From: Indolivaga alginatilytica
Lineage (GTDB): Bacteria; Bacteroidota; Bacteroidia; Bacteroidales; Dysgonomonadaceae
Direction of reading: 5' to 3'
Length of the DNA stretch: 64,000 nucleotides
Assembly: GCF_003201355.1 (NCBI RefSeq)
Contig: NZ_QICL01000006.1
Coordinates: 1-64,000 of the forward strand
Positions within the stretch are counted from its first letter, which is position 1. Every line of letters starts with the position of its first letter. Of this stretch, positions 10,909 through 20,525 are shown in pieces. Below the pieces are notes generated by a model. That model had not been told where the DNA came from. It saw only the letters and a list, made by a program, of their open reading frames with translations, and searched no databases. The position numbers and the translations under genes are program-made.

Positions 10909-12444
10909 TTATTGTATTTCCAGTACAACGATAGATTTCGCTGGTAGCTTCAAATTGAGCTTACCATTTTCTATTTTAGCACCCGAAAATACCTGAGGTT
11001 TTACCAACTCGGGATTATCGAATGTATTGTGATCTTCGATGTTTTTCGAAGTCAATATTTTACCGCTTACTTTCCCTACTTTTGTATTGAAAACGTCTAT
11101 GCTTACATTTTGGTCGTTATCCAAATCTATATTTGCTAAGGTTATATGCGTTAACCCATTCTTTTGCGATGCCGATGCACTCACCAACGGTACGTTACGA
11201 CCTCTTATCTGTTTTGTTTCAGCAATAATATCCATGGGCAGATAAGTAGCATCTTGATGTACCCGATACATATCGAAGACATGGTAAGTGGGGGTAAGAG
11301 CCATTTTGTCTCCTTTGGTCAATATCATAGATTGAAGCACGTTAACTACTTGTGCGATATTAGCCATCTGAATACGGTCTGTATATTTATTGAATACATT
11401 CAGTGTAAGAGCGGCAACAAAAGCATCCCGCATGGTATTTTGCTGAAAAAGAAATCCCGGATTTGTACCCGGCTCCACATCCCACCATGTACCCCATTCG
11501 TCCACCATAAGCCCTACACGCTTGTCTTTATCATAGGTGTCCATAATAGCCATATGCTTTTGAAGCACATCTTCTATTTCGAGGCATTTACCCATCGTCC
11601 AGTAATGATCGTCGGCACTAAATTGTGTGGCAGAACCTTTGCTGCCGTTCCACCCTCTAACGGTATAGTAGTGAAGCGAAAGACCGTCCATCTTGCTTCC
11701 TGCTTTCTTCATCAATACATCTGTCCAATTGTAGTCGTAATCGCTTGCCCCGCTTGCTATTTTAAATAATTTGTTACCGCTGAAATTACGGCAATAGACA
11801 GCATAACGGCGAAACAGATCGGCGTAATATTCTGCTTGCATATCGCCTCCGCAACCCCAGCTTTCGTTACCAACACCCAGATATTTCACTTTCCAGGGTT
11901 TCTCTCTACCGTTTTTGCGTCGTAAGTTTGCCATCGGGCTTTCGCCGTCGGAGGTCATATATTCCACCCATTTGGCTAACTCTTCTACCGTTCCACTGCC
12001 TACGTTTCCACTGATGTAGGGTTCGCATTCCAGCAATTCGCACAGGTTAAGAAATTCGTGTGTACCGAAGCTATTGTCTTCTACAACGCCTCCCCAATTG
12101 TTATTTACCATTTTGGGGCGGTTTTCTTTAGGGCCTATTCCATCCATCCAGTGATATTCGTCGGCAAAGCATCCTCCGGGCCAACGCAGGTTGGGTATTT
12201 GTAGTTTCTTCAGAGCTTCGAGCACATCGGTGCGGTAACCTTTGGTGTTGGGTATCGGAGAATCTTCGCCAACCCACAGTCCGCCATAGATGCACGTTCC
12301 GAGATGTTCGGCAAAATGACCATATATGTGCTTACTGATAGTTTGTTTTCCCCTGTCGGGATAAACACGTATTTGTACGTCTTTTTGAGGATAGACGCAT
12401 ACACAAATGAAAGTAACGATAAACGAGAGTACGCATTTTTTCAT
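10909..12444 (-). CDS. GH51 alpha-L-arabinofuranosidase
   Basis: A 511-residue secreted enzyme with a signal sequence of about 19 residues. GH51 features are [14 protein letters not shown] (37-49), [14 protein letters not shown] (86-99), acid/base Glu194 in [11 protein letters not shown] and nucleophile Glu316 in [12 protein letters not shown] beta-sandwich domain ends the protein. It removes alpha-linked arabinofuranose from arabinoxylan or arabinan fragments. Length and motifs match intact family members. It stands alone, about 120 bases after the GH10 stop. A terminator lies in that gap, so it probably has its own promoter within 12445-12520. Confidence 0.93.
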   Translation of the reverse strand: MKKCVLSFIVTFICVCVYPQKDVQIRVYPDRGKQTISKHIYGHFAEHLGTCIYGGLWVGEDSPIPNTKGYRTDVLEALKKLQIPNLRWPGGCFADEYHWMDGIGPKENRPKMVNNNWGGVVEDNSFGTHEFLNLCELLECEPYISGNVGSGTVEELAKWVEYMTSDGESPMANLRRKNGREKPWKVKYLGVGNESWGCGGDMQAEYYADLFRRYAVYCRNFSGNKLFKIASGASDYDYNWTDVLMKKAGSKMDGLSLHYYTVRGWNGSKGSATQFSADDHYWTMGKCLEIEDVLQKHMAIMDTYDKDKRVGLMVDEWGTWWDVEPGTNPGFLFQQNTMRDAFVAALTLNVFNKYTDRIQMANIAQVVNVLQSMILTKGDKMALTPTYHVFDMYRVHQDATYLPMDIIAETKQIRGRNVPLVSASASQKNGLTHITLANIDLDNDQNVSIDVFNTKVGKVSGKILTSKNIEDHNTFDNPELVKPQVFSGAKIENGKLNLKLPAKSIVVLEIQ

Positions 12445-12521
12445 GTTTTTTGTAATTAAGATTATTTGATATTCAGTTGTTTTTCAGGTTTCAATTTACT
12501 TAATATTCCTGTATTAAAAAA

Positions 12522-12554
12522 ATACCCTCCCTTTTTATTACGAAGGGAGGATAT
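12522..12554 (-). terminator. Terminator after the minus-strand GH10 gene
   Basis: CCTCCCTT (12526-12533) pairs with AAGGGAGG (12543-12550). The flanking bases extend the stem, and a T-run follows on the minus strand. It lies just beyond the GH10 stop and separates that operon from GH51. Confidence 0.75.
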
Positions 12555-12565
12555 TTTTTTCATTT

Positions 12566-14239
12566 TCAGAATCCTGTGCTTACATCTTTACCTGCAAGAC
12601 CATCACAAAAACCTTTGTATGAAAGCTTACGGCGAAGGTTAAGATCCCAAAGAGCCTGTTGTTCACCCGGCAACCACTTAGAATCTTCGGGGCTATCGCT
12701 AACTCCCCACACCGTAATGCCATAACGCTGATTAGCGGGTGTATGTTTGAAATACATTTCGACTACATACCTGTACATTTCCGCTTGTGCTGCCAAATCG
12801 GCTTCGGTAGGGGTTTTACCCAATCGTATATCCAGTTCCGAAACACGTATAAGTTTACCGGTAGCAGCAAGTAACTGAAACATTTGCACTATCTTTTCCT
12901 TATCCGATGTCAACGAAAGGTGCATCTGAGTGCCTATACCGTCCACTTTTGCTCCTTTGCTTTCGATATATTGCACATACTGAATAATACCCCGGCATTT
13001 GTCGAGATTATATTCGAGATTATAATCGTTGATGAATAGCTTATCGCCTGCATTACCATACTGACGTGCAAGATTGAAGGCTTTTACCGCATAATCTTTA
13101 CCTAAGTAGTCTTGCCAATAAAATTCGTCAGCCGCCTTATTTGTTTTGCCGATGCCTGTTTTCAGCTCGTAAGGCTTGCCGTCGTCCATCGGTTCGTTTA
13201 CCACATCCCATGCTTTGACGTACTGTTTGCAGTGCGAAACCATTTCGGAAATCCATTTTTCCATCACCGAGCCGATGATTGTTTGCTCATCTTCCGAAGT
13301 GGTTTTTAATACATTAAGCGAAGAGCCGGCTATCTGGCTACGGGGGGTAGCATCTACTTTGCTGAGTACGATGTTGTCTATATAAATTGTAGCCGCAGAT
13401 TCAGCCAGACTCATTATAACCCTGTTTCTGTCGTCTGCTGTTATGGTAGTATTGAGGCCAACACGTTGCCAATCCGTACTGGCATTGACTGTTCCAAAAG
13501 AGTCTGATGAATAGTTGCTACTTTGCATCTCTGGTCTTATAACAGCGGCTTTATCGGCTTTCACATCGAAGCTGAGATTGTAGGTCGATCCATTCAATAG
13601 AGGCAAGGGTAGGGAGTAGAGTATTTGTGCGTCCCAATAATTGGCTGAGGCGGAAGGATTGGTTACCCACATAGCATACCCTGCATTTCCATAGCCTTTG
13701 CCGTTGTCGGTAACACCCATTGTCGAACCATTTCCCCAGCCTGCCCAGCCTGCAATTGTTCCCAATTCAAAATCGCTGTTCGACATAAGATTAGCCGGTG
13801 CAATAAGACTATTGAGATAGCTTGCATTCTGGTTGGTGTGCCATACAAGGGTATGCCCGAAAACGCCTACTTTAGCTTCGCTTGTTGCTGCAAAAAGACG
13901 GTCTACATTCGTAAAGTTTAACTCGCCGTCGCTTTGTACTATTGCCCCATGCTTCATTTCGTAGCCGATGGTGATTTCGTCGAAATTGCTGTTAACGATC
14001 GAATTGGCTTTAACATTGTTCACATATTCGTCTATTCCGACTCCTGCTCCAACCCTGAAAACAGGGTTGTTTGCATAATCGACATAAGATTTCACAACAT
14101 CGTATTTGCCAACGATTGCTTTAATGGAATTGCTCATATCCGGCTCCTGATAAGTTATAGCATCATGTCGGGCATCTTCGCAGGACGCAAACACGAATAT
14201 CGCTGTCAGGAACAAAAATATATAATTAGTATATTTCAT
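12566..14239 (-). CDS. GH10 endo-xylanase lipoprotein with an inserted carbohydrate-binding module
   Basis: A 557-residue lipoprotein with its lipobox Cys at residue 20 (FVFASC). The GH10 barrel is interrupted. The N-terminal part reaches GHTLVWHT (128-134), then a beta-sandwich CBM4/CBM22-like module of about 150 residues (149-297, starting NLMSNSDFELG and ending IYIDNIVLSK). The barrel then resumes with acid/base Glu349 (WDVVNEP) and nucleophile Glu469 (VSELDI). Insertion of CBMs at this loop is known for surface GH10 enzymes in Bacteroides xylan loci. The likely role is first cutting of xylan at the cell surface. It is the last gene of a SusC-stub/SusD/DUF1735/GH10 block. Confidence 0.92.
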   Translation of the reverse strand: MKYTNYIFLFLTAIFVFASCEDARHDAITYQEPDMSNSIKAIVGKYDVVKSYVDYANNPVFRVGAGVGIDEYVNNVKANSIVNSNFDEITIGYEMKHGAIVQSDGELNFTNVDRLFAATSEAKVGVFGHTLVWHTNQNASYLNSLIAPANLMSNSDFELGTIAGWAGWGNGSTMGVTDNGKGYGNAGYAMWVTNPSASANYWDAQILYSLPLPLLNGSTYNLSFDVKADKAAVIRPEMQSSNYSSDSFGTVNASTDWQRVGLNTTITADDRNRVIMSLAESAATIYIDNIVLSKVDATPRSQIAGSSLNVLKTTSEDEQTIIGSVMEKWISEMVSHCKQYVKAWDVVNEPMDDGKPYELKTGIGKTNKAADEFYWQDYLGKDYAVKAFNLARQYGNAGDKLFINDYNLEYNLDKCRGIIQYVQYIESKGAKVDGIGTQMHLSLTSDKEKIVQMFQLLAATGKLIRVSELDIRLGKTPTEADLAAQAEMYRYVVEMYFKHTPANQRYGITVWGVSDSPEDSKWLPGEQQALWDLNLRRKLSYKGFCDGLAGKDVSTGF

Positions 14240-14262
14240 ATTCAGATTTGTTAAGTGTTACT

Positions 14263-15303
14263 TTATTTAATGACAAAAGGAGTGAATGTTTCCATTGCCA
14301 CACCACGGTCACGCACGACCAAAGTGTCGGTAAAAGAGTGAGTGGCATTGCCAAAATCGACATTGTATTTGATGTGTAAAACATTGCGTTTCTCTTCGCC
14401 CCACATATCGCCTTTTAGAACAAAGTTTCCGCTACCGGATATGTTATAAGCAACCGACTCGGGATTGGTGATAACACATTTTCCGTCTTTATCGAACTTC
14501 AATACCAACTCGTAAGGGAGATTTTCATTCTCTTTGGTTTTTGCGTTCAGCGAAATGGTAACTTCATCCATCGATTTTGTGACAACCTTGCATACTTCGT
14601 CTTTTTCCACATACTGATTGTGGTAGACAATTTTATTTTCCAAGGTCGTGTTGCCACTGTTGCCTTTCACTACATCTATGCCCCGGCGAAGATATGAGCC
14701 ATGCCATGGATTGATATATTTAACGGCATAGAGGATATAATCTTTGGGAACGGTAGCCCAATCATCGGTTATCCGGCTATCGGGCTTCGGAAGGTTGCTC
14801 TTACCTCTCAGAATAGAATCGGCATTCTGAACCGAGGCTATACGCAATGGAATGACAAAGGTGTTTTTGACCGAGCGTGAGTCGGCAAAAAAAGCATCTG
14901 TCAATTTTACTTCTATTCCTCCCATAAATTTACCTTTCGGAATCATGATCTTCATATCGCTTGAAAGGGTGTAATACTCGGCAGGCATAGCTATTACCTG
15001 ATCTCCATTGCTGTTGCCGAATCTAAGGCTTTCGCAAAGCGAATTGTCGACTACCACACCGAGCGAAATATCTTTCTTATTTTTATATACTCCGCCCATA
15101 GCTGCCATAATCAGGCATTTATGGTCATTGTCGAGCGAATTGTCGTATATATCCTCCCCCAAGGTTATTGTTCTGACGGGCGATTGATAAGCAAAATATA
15201 CGGTCGAGTAATCGAAATCGGGAAATTCGTTCTCTTGATTTTCACACGAAGCGAATATTAATCCCAATATGATTGATGCAAAAAATAATTTTTTCATTTT
15301 CAC
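14263..15303 (-). CDS. DUF1735-type surface glycan-binding lipoprotein
   Basis: A 346-residue lipoprotein (Cys20 in LIFASC). The N-terminal half, about residues 25-165, resembles the DUF1735/BT_3987 N-terminal beta-sandwich (YFAYQSPVRTITLGED, then a MIPKGKFMGGIEVKLT strand). The C-terminal half is another beta-rich domain, possibly of the DUF5627 kind. Such proteins are found between susD and surface endo-enzymes and bind polysaccharide without cutting it. No catalytic motif was seen. Gaps of 29 bases to susD and 23 bases to GH10 support one operon. Confidence 0.75.
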   Translation of the reverse strand: MKMKKLFFASIILGLIFASCENQENEFPDFDYSTVYFAYQSPVRTITLGEDIYDNSLDNDHKCLIMAAMGGVYKNKKDISLGVVVDNSLCESLRFGNSNGDQVIAMPAEYYTLSSDMKIMIPKGKFMGGIEVKLTDAFFADSRSVKNTFVIPLRIASVQNADSILRGKSNLPKPDSRITDDWATVPKDYILYAVKYINPWHGSYLRRGIDVVKGNSGNTTLENKIVYHNQYVEKDEVCKVVTKSMDEVTISLNAKTKENENLPYELVLKFDKDGKCVITNPESVAYNISGSGNFVLKGDMWGEEKRNVLHIKYNVDFGNATHSFTDTLVVRDRGVAMETFTPFVIK

Positions 15304-15332
15304 TGTCTTTTATATATTAAAATTATAAGGCA

Positions 15333-17081
15333 TTACCATCCTGCGTTTTGTACAAGGTCTAACTTCAATGCCTCTTGATAAGGAATCGGGGCATAATACA
15401 TAAAATTGCTGTAAGTTCTGTTTTCTACAGCAGACACAGTATAGCTGTTATTCTCAATTTTTACACCGTTAGCCGATTCACTGATACTTTCTTTCCAGCG
15501 ACGTAAATCCCAGAATCGGAATCCTTCGAAACATAGCTCTAACCGCCTTTCGTTGTGAATGAGTTTTCTCATATCGTCTTTTCCGGTAATAGAAGCTAAA
15601 TAGGCATCGGGCTGACTTATTCCTGCTCTTTTACGGATAGCGGCTATAATTTCGCGTGCCGAATAGCTGTTTGTGCCTTTACCATCGGGACCCCATGCCT
15701 CGTTAGCTGCTTCGGCGTAGGCCAGAAATAATTCGGTGTAACGGATATGTACCGAATAGTGATTCTGGTCTGTCAACAAAGACGGGTTGAGATTTACATC
15801 CGAACGTAAGAGTTTACGCATATAATAGCCTGTGCGTGTAGAGGTACTTATTTTATCTACTGCATCGTTGCCGCCTTCGTTTTCGGTATAAATAACTTTA
15901 TTTGAAAAGCTGCTCCGGTTATAAATTATGTAATTGGCTAAACGCGGGTCGCGTCCGTCATAAGGTTTCGTTGGATCATATCCACTCTTCGAGGCATCGG
16001 AAATAGGATATCCGTTTGCCATCGGAAAAGCATCCACCAGATTTTGTGTAGGATTGATCCTTCCGTTTCCGTAAAGCGTAGGCGGAAAATTGTTTTGCTC
16101 CAAACTACGGCTTTTGCTTATAGAGCCTCTCCATAGTATTTCCCCCTGATCCTTACCTGCTAGAATATCAAGTTTATCTACGTTCGAACCTAGAAAAAAC
16201 AAGCCTCCTTGAGGATCGAGCCCGCTGATTCCTCCTACCAGCTTGAGCGATTCGCCTGCGTATTTTGCAGCATTTTCCCACGACTCTTGTCCATAAGCAG
16301 GACTCGCTGCCATTAGTGCTACTTTTGCACGGATGCCTTTAGCAATACGGGCTGTCATACGTTGTTTATTGTAATCACCCAAAACACGGTTGTAAGAATC
16401 TACGTCGACTCCCAGACTTGCATACATAGGTAACATTTGCGAAGCATCCGATATGTTGGAATAATCGGTAGGTAAATATTTTTCGGCTTCCGACAGGTCG
16501 GCGTAAATTTGCGTCAAACAGTCTTTGTAAGTATCGCGTGGTTTCTTAAAGTCCGATATGTTTTCAAGAAAGGCGGTGATGACAGGTACACCCAGCAATG
16601 TACCCTGAGCGTCATAGCCTCCATGAGCCTGCAACAGGCAGTACATAAAGTATGCCCTAAGACCGTATGCCTCACCTTTGTGGCGGGAATTATACAATTG
16701 ACTCACTTTTTCGCCCGATATTGGAGCCCAGTTGATTTTGTCGGACTCCACTAATAACTTATTCAAATACATGATCGCAGTATACGACCTGTCCCATTGG
16801 TTCATAGGATTGAACTGAGCCGACCATTGCCCTGTTGCCATACGGCGGTAGTCGTTCGATTTGTCGTTCGATACGGCGTCGTCGGTGGCAACATCATTGA
16901 AGCTGAAACCGTAAATATTGGGTAAGGCGGTATACGCATTCAAAAGGAGCCCTTCGGCAAATGTAGGGTCTTTGTACACGTTTTCGAACGTAAAATGACT
17001 ATCATCGGCCGGGGCAAACTGATCTTGGCAGCCCGATAGTATGGTTATAGCCAGCAGTAGAAGTATTATATGTTTTTTCAT
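15333..17081 (-). CDS. SusD/RagB-family surface glycan-binding lipoprotein
   Basis: A 582-residue SusD homologue with lipobox Cys18 (LSGC). Recognisable segments are KGEAYGLRAYFMYCLLQAHGG around residues 130-150, ARIAKGIRAKVALMAASPAYG around 240-262, and the C-terminal ERRLELCFEGFRFWDLRRW. It differs clearly from the SusD at 672. The gene lies 25 bases after the truncated susC, keeping the standard susC-susD order on the minus strand. Its receptor partner is broken, so import through this pair is doubtful. Confidence 0.92.
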   Translation of the reverse strand: MKKHIILLLLAITILSGCQDQFAPADDSHFTFENVYKDPTFAEGLLLNAYTALPNIYGFSFNDVATDDAVSNDKSNDYRRMATGQWSAQFNPMNQWDRSYTAIMYLNKLLVESDKINWAPISGEKVSQLYNSRHKGEAYGLRAYFMYCLLQAHGGYDAQGTLLGVPVITAFLENISDFKKPRDTYKDCLTQIYADLSEAEKYLPTDYSNISDASQMLPMYASLGVDVDSYNRVLGDYNKQRMTARIAKGIRAKVALMAASPAYGQESWENAAKYAGESLKLVGGISGLDPQGGLFFLGSNVDKLDILAGKDQGEILWRGSISKSRSLEQNNFPPTLYGNGRINPTQNLVDAFPMANGYPISDASKSGYDPTKPYDGRDPRLANYIIYNRSSFSNKVIYTENEGGNDAVDKISTSTRTGYYMRKLLRSDVNLNPSLLTDQNHYSVHIRYTELFLAYAEAANEAWGPDGKGTNSYSAREIIAAIRKRAGISQPDAYLASITGKDDMRKLIHNERRLELCFEGFRFWDLRRWKESISESANGVKIENNSYTVSAVENRTYSNFMYYAPIPYQEALKLDLVQNAGW

Positions 17082-17106
17082 ATCGTCACTTTTTTGTATA
17101 TCTTAA

Positions 17107-17559
17107 TTAAAATTTGGCAACAAGTCCCATTTCATAATATCTGTAATAGGGTGCATTACCTACATTGAGATCGAGTATGTCTTTGTTTTTTGACACAGTG
17201 AGCAGGTTAGATCCGTTAGCATATACTGTTAATCCCTTTACGAATTTGTCTTTCAGGATACTTTGCGAAAAGTTATACGTAAGTTGTACCTTGCTCAGGT
17301 TAAACCTATTGGTGCTGTACATCCAAAAATCAGAGTAACGGTTGTTGTTGGTATTACTTTGCGAACTGAGGCGGGGATAAGTAGCCGTGTTTTTGGTTGC
17401 CTCCGTCCAACGGTTCAGCACTTCTGTCGAGTACTTCTTATCGCCGTCTATCCAATAGTAGTTGCCCGATTTGATACCGTCGCCTCCTCTGTTTCCCGTA
17501 CCTTGGACAAACAAGGTGAAGTTTTTGTACGAAGCGGATAGATTGAGTGCATACGACCA
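17107..17559 (-). pseudogene. SusC TonB-dependent receptor, C-terminal fragment (second)
   Basis: About 150 codons of the end of a SusC receptor remain. Visible are YALNLSASYKNFTLFVQGTG, RFNLSKVQLTYNFSQSIL, GLTVYANGSNLLTVSKN and a terminal aromatic strand (YEMGLVAKF). The reading frame is open only as far as codon TGG at 17557-17559, where it meets a stop. At the same point sequence homologous to GH31 begins on the opposite strand. The upstream 850 or so codons, including plug and signal peptide, are absent. This is a deletion or inversion breakpoint. Confidence 0.88.
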
Positions 17560-17562
17560 TCA

Positions 17563-18163
17563 ACGCTCGGTAACATCCGACAAGCGTGTGTTTATTCTTA
17601 CCCGCTCTGCTTTTGCAGGGCAGCAACGGTATGCAGCTAACACGTGGTCGGGCGATATTGTTGCATCGTGGGAAACATTGAGAAACCAAATTTCGGCAGG
17701 TCTCAATTTCTCATTATGCGGGATTCCTTATTGGAACAGCGATATTGGCGGTTTTTTCCTTTGGGACTATAAGAAACCGCTCGAAAATGCAGATTATCGG
17801 GAGCTATATGCCCGTTGGGTACAGTTCGGAACGTTTTGCCCGATGATGCGTTCGCACGGAGCGGATGCTCCCCGTGAAATTCGCATTTATCCGGGTGCAA
17901 ACGGCGAATTTACGTTATATGAAGATGAAAACGACAATTACAACTATGAGAAAGGGATGTATTCAACTATAAATTTTATATGGAACGATGCAAAAAATAC
18001 ATTGACTATTAACGACCGTAATGGTTCTTTCTCCGGAATAATTACCGAACGTAAATTCAATATTATACGTGTCGCTCCTGCCAATGGAACAGGTATAGTC
18101 TCTTTGGTGAAATCAGATAAAGAGGTAAATTATATTGGTAAGAAGGTTGTGATTAAATTATAG
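17563..18163 (+). pseudogene. GH31 glycosidase, C-terminal fragment with internal deletion
   Basis: The frame encodes a GH31 catalytic-domain segment starting at KRVFILTRSAFAGQQRYAAN and including TWSGDIVASWETLRNQISAG, GIPYWNSDIGGFF and CPMMRSHGADAPREI. It then jumps directly to the C-terminal beta-domain signature RIYPGANGEFTLYEDENDN. In intact GH31 enzymes more than 100 residues separate these two parts, so an internal deletion near 17877-17883 is likely. The N-terminal domain and nucleophile region are also missing. Alpha-xylosidases of xyloglucan and xylan loci belong to this family. It reads away from the broken SusC on the other strand. Confidence 0.82.
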
Positions 18164-18200
18164 AATATCGGTTCGATTTGTTTTATCAGAATAACCAATT

Positions 18201-18228
18201 AAGGTCGCAGACCTTTTTATTGCTTTGG
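18201..18228. repeat. Short palindromic repeat AAGGTC-GCA-GACCTT
   Basis: A 6-base-stem hairpin followed by TTTATTGCTTTGG. The same 28 bases recur exactly at 47247-47274, with variants at 49292, 40740 and 60080. Hairpin plus T-run resembles a small terminator that has been copied between genes. Confidence 0.6.
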
Positions 18229-18229
18229 C

Positions 18230-18297
18230 AAGGCTCCCCTCTTAATCTCCCCAAAAGGGAGAAATAGCTCTCTCCTTTGGAGGGGTGGAGAGGCTTT
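18230..18297. repeat. CTCCCC/GGAGGGG palindromic repeat
   Basis: Opposed blocks CTCCCCTC, CTCCCC, GGGAG and GGAGGGGTGGAGAGG are similar in kind to the repeat nested at 2654-2725. It lies in the gap between two GH31 remnants. Confidence 0.5.
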
Positions 18298-18348
18298 ATG
18301 TCGATGAATTATCGCATTAAATATTTAACGCTACTTAAGCATATGCTA

Positions 18349-18890
18349 ATGAGTATAAAAAAAATATCTGCACTATTTATTGTTTTGCCTCTTTTTGCCT
18401 AAGGACAGGTTGTGAAACACCACCCGTAAGTAAAAGATGGAGTAATTATTGCATTACAAGAAGGGAGTCTTGATATAACTTATGTTGACGGAGGAGAAAT
18501 TGCTATAACAGTAGATAAACAAACAGGAAAATTACTGCTTACTGAGCGATCAGGGAAAATAATGCTGAGCGAAATACCCGGTTCACGAAAATTAATACCC
18601 GACTCAATCATGGGTGAGCCTTGCTTTGTTTCCGAACAAAGTTTTGAATCACCTACCGATGAGTTTATTTTTGGTTTAGGTCAATTTCAGGATGGGCACT
18701 ACAATCTGAAAGGGGTTAGCCATCGTTTGATTCAAGTTAATTCGCAAATCGCCATACCCTTCATTTTTTCAAGCAAAGGGTACGGTTTATTATGGCATCA
18801 GTATGGGCTTACCGATTTTAACCCAGCCGATAATTTTATTTCCCTCGATAAACAAGATAAATCAACCGAAAGCGAAAGAGTCTTATCAAA
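18349..18890 (+). pseudogene. GH31 glycosidase, N-terminal fragment with two premature stops
   Basis: An ATG and signal-like sequence (KKISALFIVLPLFA) are followed by TAA at 18400 and a second TAA at 18427. Both fit Gln CAA-to-TAA changes. The frame then encodes a GH31 N-terminal galactose-mutarotase-like domain: FIFGLGQFQDGHYNLKG, FSSKGYGLLWHQYGLTDFNPAD. The catalytic domain is missing; homology stops near 18890, where the frame continues into unrelated TPR-like sequence. It lies after, not before, the GH31 C-terminal fragment, so the two pieces are not one gene with a simple deletion. Confidence 0.8.
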
Positions 18891-19236
18891 AACAGATACA
18901 AACCCATCTACATTAAACAATATGGCAGTTATTTTCTTAGAAGAAGGCGACTTGGATAATGCGAAAAAGCTATTCACAGAAGCAGTGAACGGAGGTTCTA
19001 CGGAAGCACATCATAATTTACGTTAGTTACAACTGAAACGTGAAGATAAAGAGTCTTTCGAAAAAAATATCGGGAAATATCCATGGGTAGATAAACTTTG
19101 TGATTACCAGTCGTTCAGTGGAGAAAATTTCAAACGTTTTGGTATAGCAGCTACACCAATGTTATTTTTAATAGATAAAAATGGAATAGTAGTGGATCAG
19201 TTCACTAATTTAAAAGAAACAAAATTAATAGAATAA
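18891..19236 (+). pseudogene. TPR plus thioredoxin-like C-terminal remnant
   Basis: In the same frame as the GH31 N-terminal remnant, the sequence changes to a TPR-like unit (NNMAVIFLEEGDLDNAKKLF). After an in-frame TAG at 19024 it continues into a thioredoxin-fold tail (FKRFGIAATPMLFLIDKNG). The cis-proline motif TP is present but the CxxC active-site region is absent. It ends at TAA 19234-19236. The TAG could be another Gln-to-stop change. It is most likely the tail of a lost protein with TPR and redoxin domains, joined to GH31 by deletion. Confidence 0.6.
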
Positions 19237-19379
19237 GTTGTTGATATTTAATTACTCTTTGATTACAAATAGAAGTCATTAACTAATGACTAGCTACATT
19301 AGTCCATGTTGACTGTGAAGTTCGCATGGATTTTCTAATCAATTATATTATGTGTAATGTAACTATATATAGATGATAA

Positions 19380-20525
19380 ATGAATAAAATAATAAAAATA
19401 GCTTTAACTGCTTTTCTCGGGATATTTCTTTTATCCTGTGAAAAAGATGATGATAATTATACTGACTCAACTGCAACCAACCATGTAATTCTGGTATATC
19501 TGGGTGGAGATAATAATTTATCATCCGAAACTTATCAAAAAATAGAGGCCATCAGAGAAGGCTGGCAAGGAGGTTCAGGCAAAAAGCTATTGATATATAC
19601 TGATCCGGCTGATACAAATCCTTCTTTAATTGAAATTGTCAAGGAGAATGGGCAGAATATTAAAAAAATAATACGCAACTATGACGAAGAAAATTCGGCA
19701 AGTAAAGAGGTTTTGTCGCGTGTAATAGGAGAGGTTACAAGTCTTTATCCATCACCTTCGTACGGATTTGTTGTATTTTCTCATGCTTCCGGTTGGCTAC
19801 CTCAAAGTACATTGACAAGTCCCCGATCCATTATTATGGATAAGAAACAAGAAATGGAACTGTCGGATTTTGCTCAGGCTATCCCCGATAACACTTTCGA
19901 TTATATCATATTCGAAGCTTGTTTTATGACAGGGATCGAGGTTGCTTACGAATTAAAAGACAAAGCCGATTATATTCTGGCATCTTCGGCAGAGATACTT
20001 TCTCCCGGTTTTACTTATATATATCCTAAGAGTATAAACCATCTGTCGGGATCTTTATCCGGTTTGCAGGCTTTTGGAGAAGACGCTTTTATCTGGTTTG
20101 ATAACAAAGCCGGATATATGCGATCAGCAACATTCTCCATTATTAGAACATCTCAACTCGATCCTTTGGCAAATTGGATAAAGAATAACTGTGATCAAGC
20201 TAAACAAGTTAATATATCTGAGATACAACATTTCGACCGATATTCTTATCGCTTGTTCTTTGACTTCGAAGACTATTATGCATCACTTCTGAAAACAGAT
20301 AATCAAAAGAGTGAGTTATCAACTTTAATTTCGAATTGCGTTGTCTGGAAAAATGCAACACCTGCTTTCATGAAAGACTACAATGGTTTTGATATAAAGA
20401 AACATTCAGGTCTAACCACTTATATTCCTCAGAAAAAGTATTCATTTTTGAACGAAGAGTATAAAAAGTTGAAATGGTATAAGTCATCTGCCTTCGAAAG
20501 TGACTTCGAATGGATAGTAGAGTGA
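19380..20525 (+). CDS. Clostripain-like (peptidase C11) lipoprotein protease
   Basis: A 381-residue lipoprotein (Cys20 in LLSC followed by an acidic EKDDDN stretch, fitting surface exposure). The caspase-like fold is shown by HVILVYLGGDNNL, catalytic His135 in VVFSHASGW and catalytic Cys181 in FEACFMTGIEVAYEL. These match the C11 His/Cys dyad. C11 enzymes cleave after basic residues and often self-process; here no obvious activation site can be named. The gene stands about 840 bases before a SusC/SusD pair on the same strand. A link to that pair is possible but unproven. Confidence 0.85.
   Translation: MNKIIKIALTAFLGIFLLSCEKDDDNYTDSTATNHVILVYLGGDNNLSSETYQKIEAIREGWQGGSGKKLLIYTDPADTNPSLIEIVKENGQNIKKIIRNYDEENSASKEVLSRVIGEVTSLYPSPSYGFVVFSHASGWLPQSTLTSPRSIIMDKKQEMELSDFAQAIPDNTFDYIIFEACFMTGIEVAYELKDKADYILASSAEILSPGFTYIYPKSINHLSGSLSGLQAFGEDAFIWFDNKAGYMRSATFSIIRTSQLDPLANWIKNNCDQAKQVNISEIQHFDRYSYRLFFDFEDYYASLLKTDNQKSELSTLISNCVVWKNATPAFMKDYNGFDIKKHSGLTTYIPQKKYSFLNEEYKKLKWYKSSAFESDFEWIVE

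Noticed and set aside
11164-11769. 201-codon plus-strand ORF
   Set aside because: Antisense to the well-supported GH51 gene; low-complexity, Cys/His-rich shadow translation.
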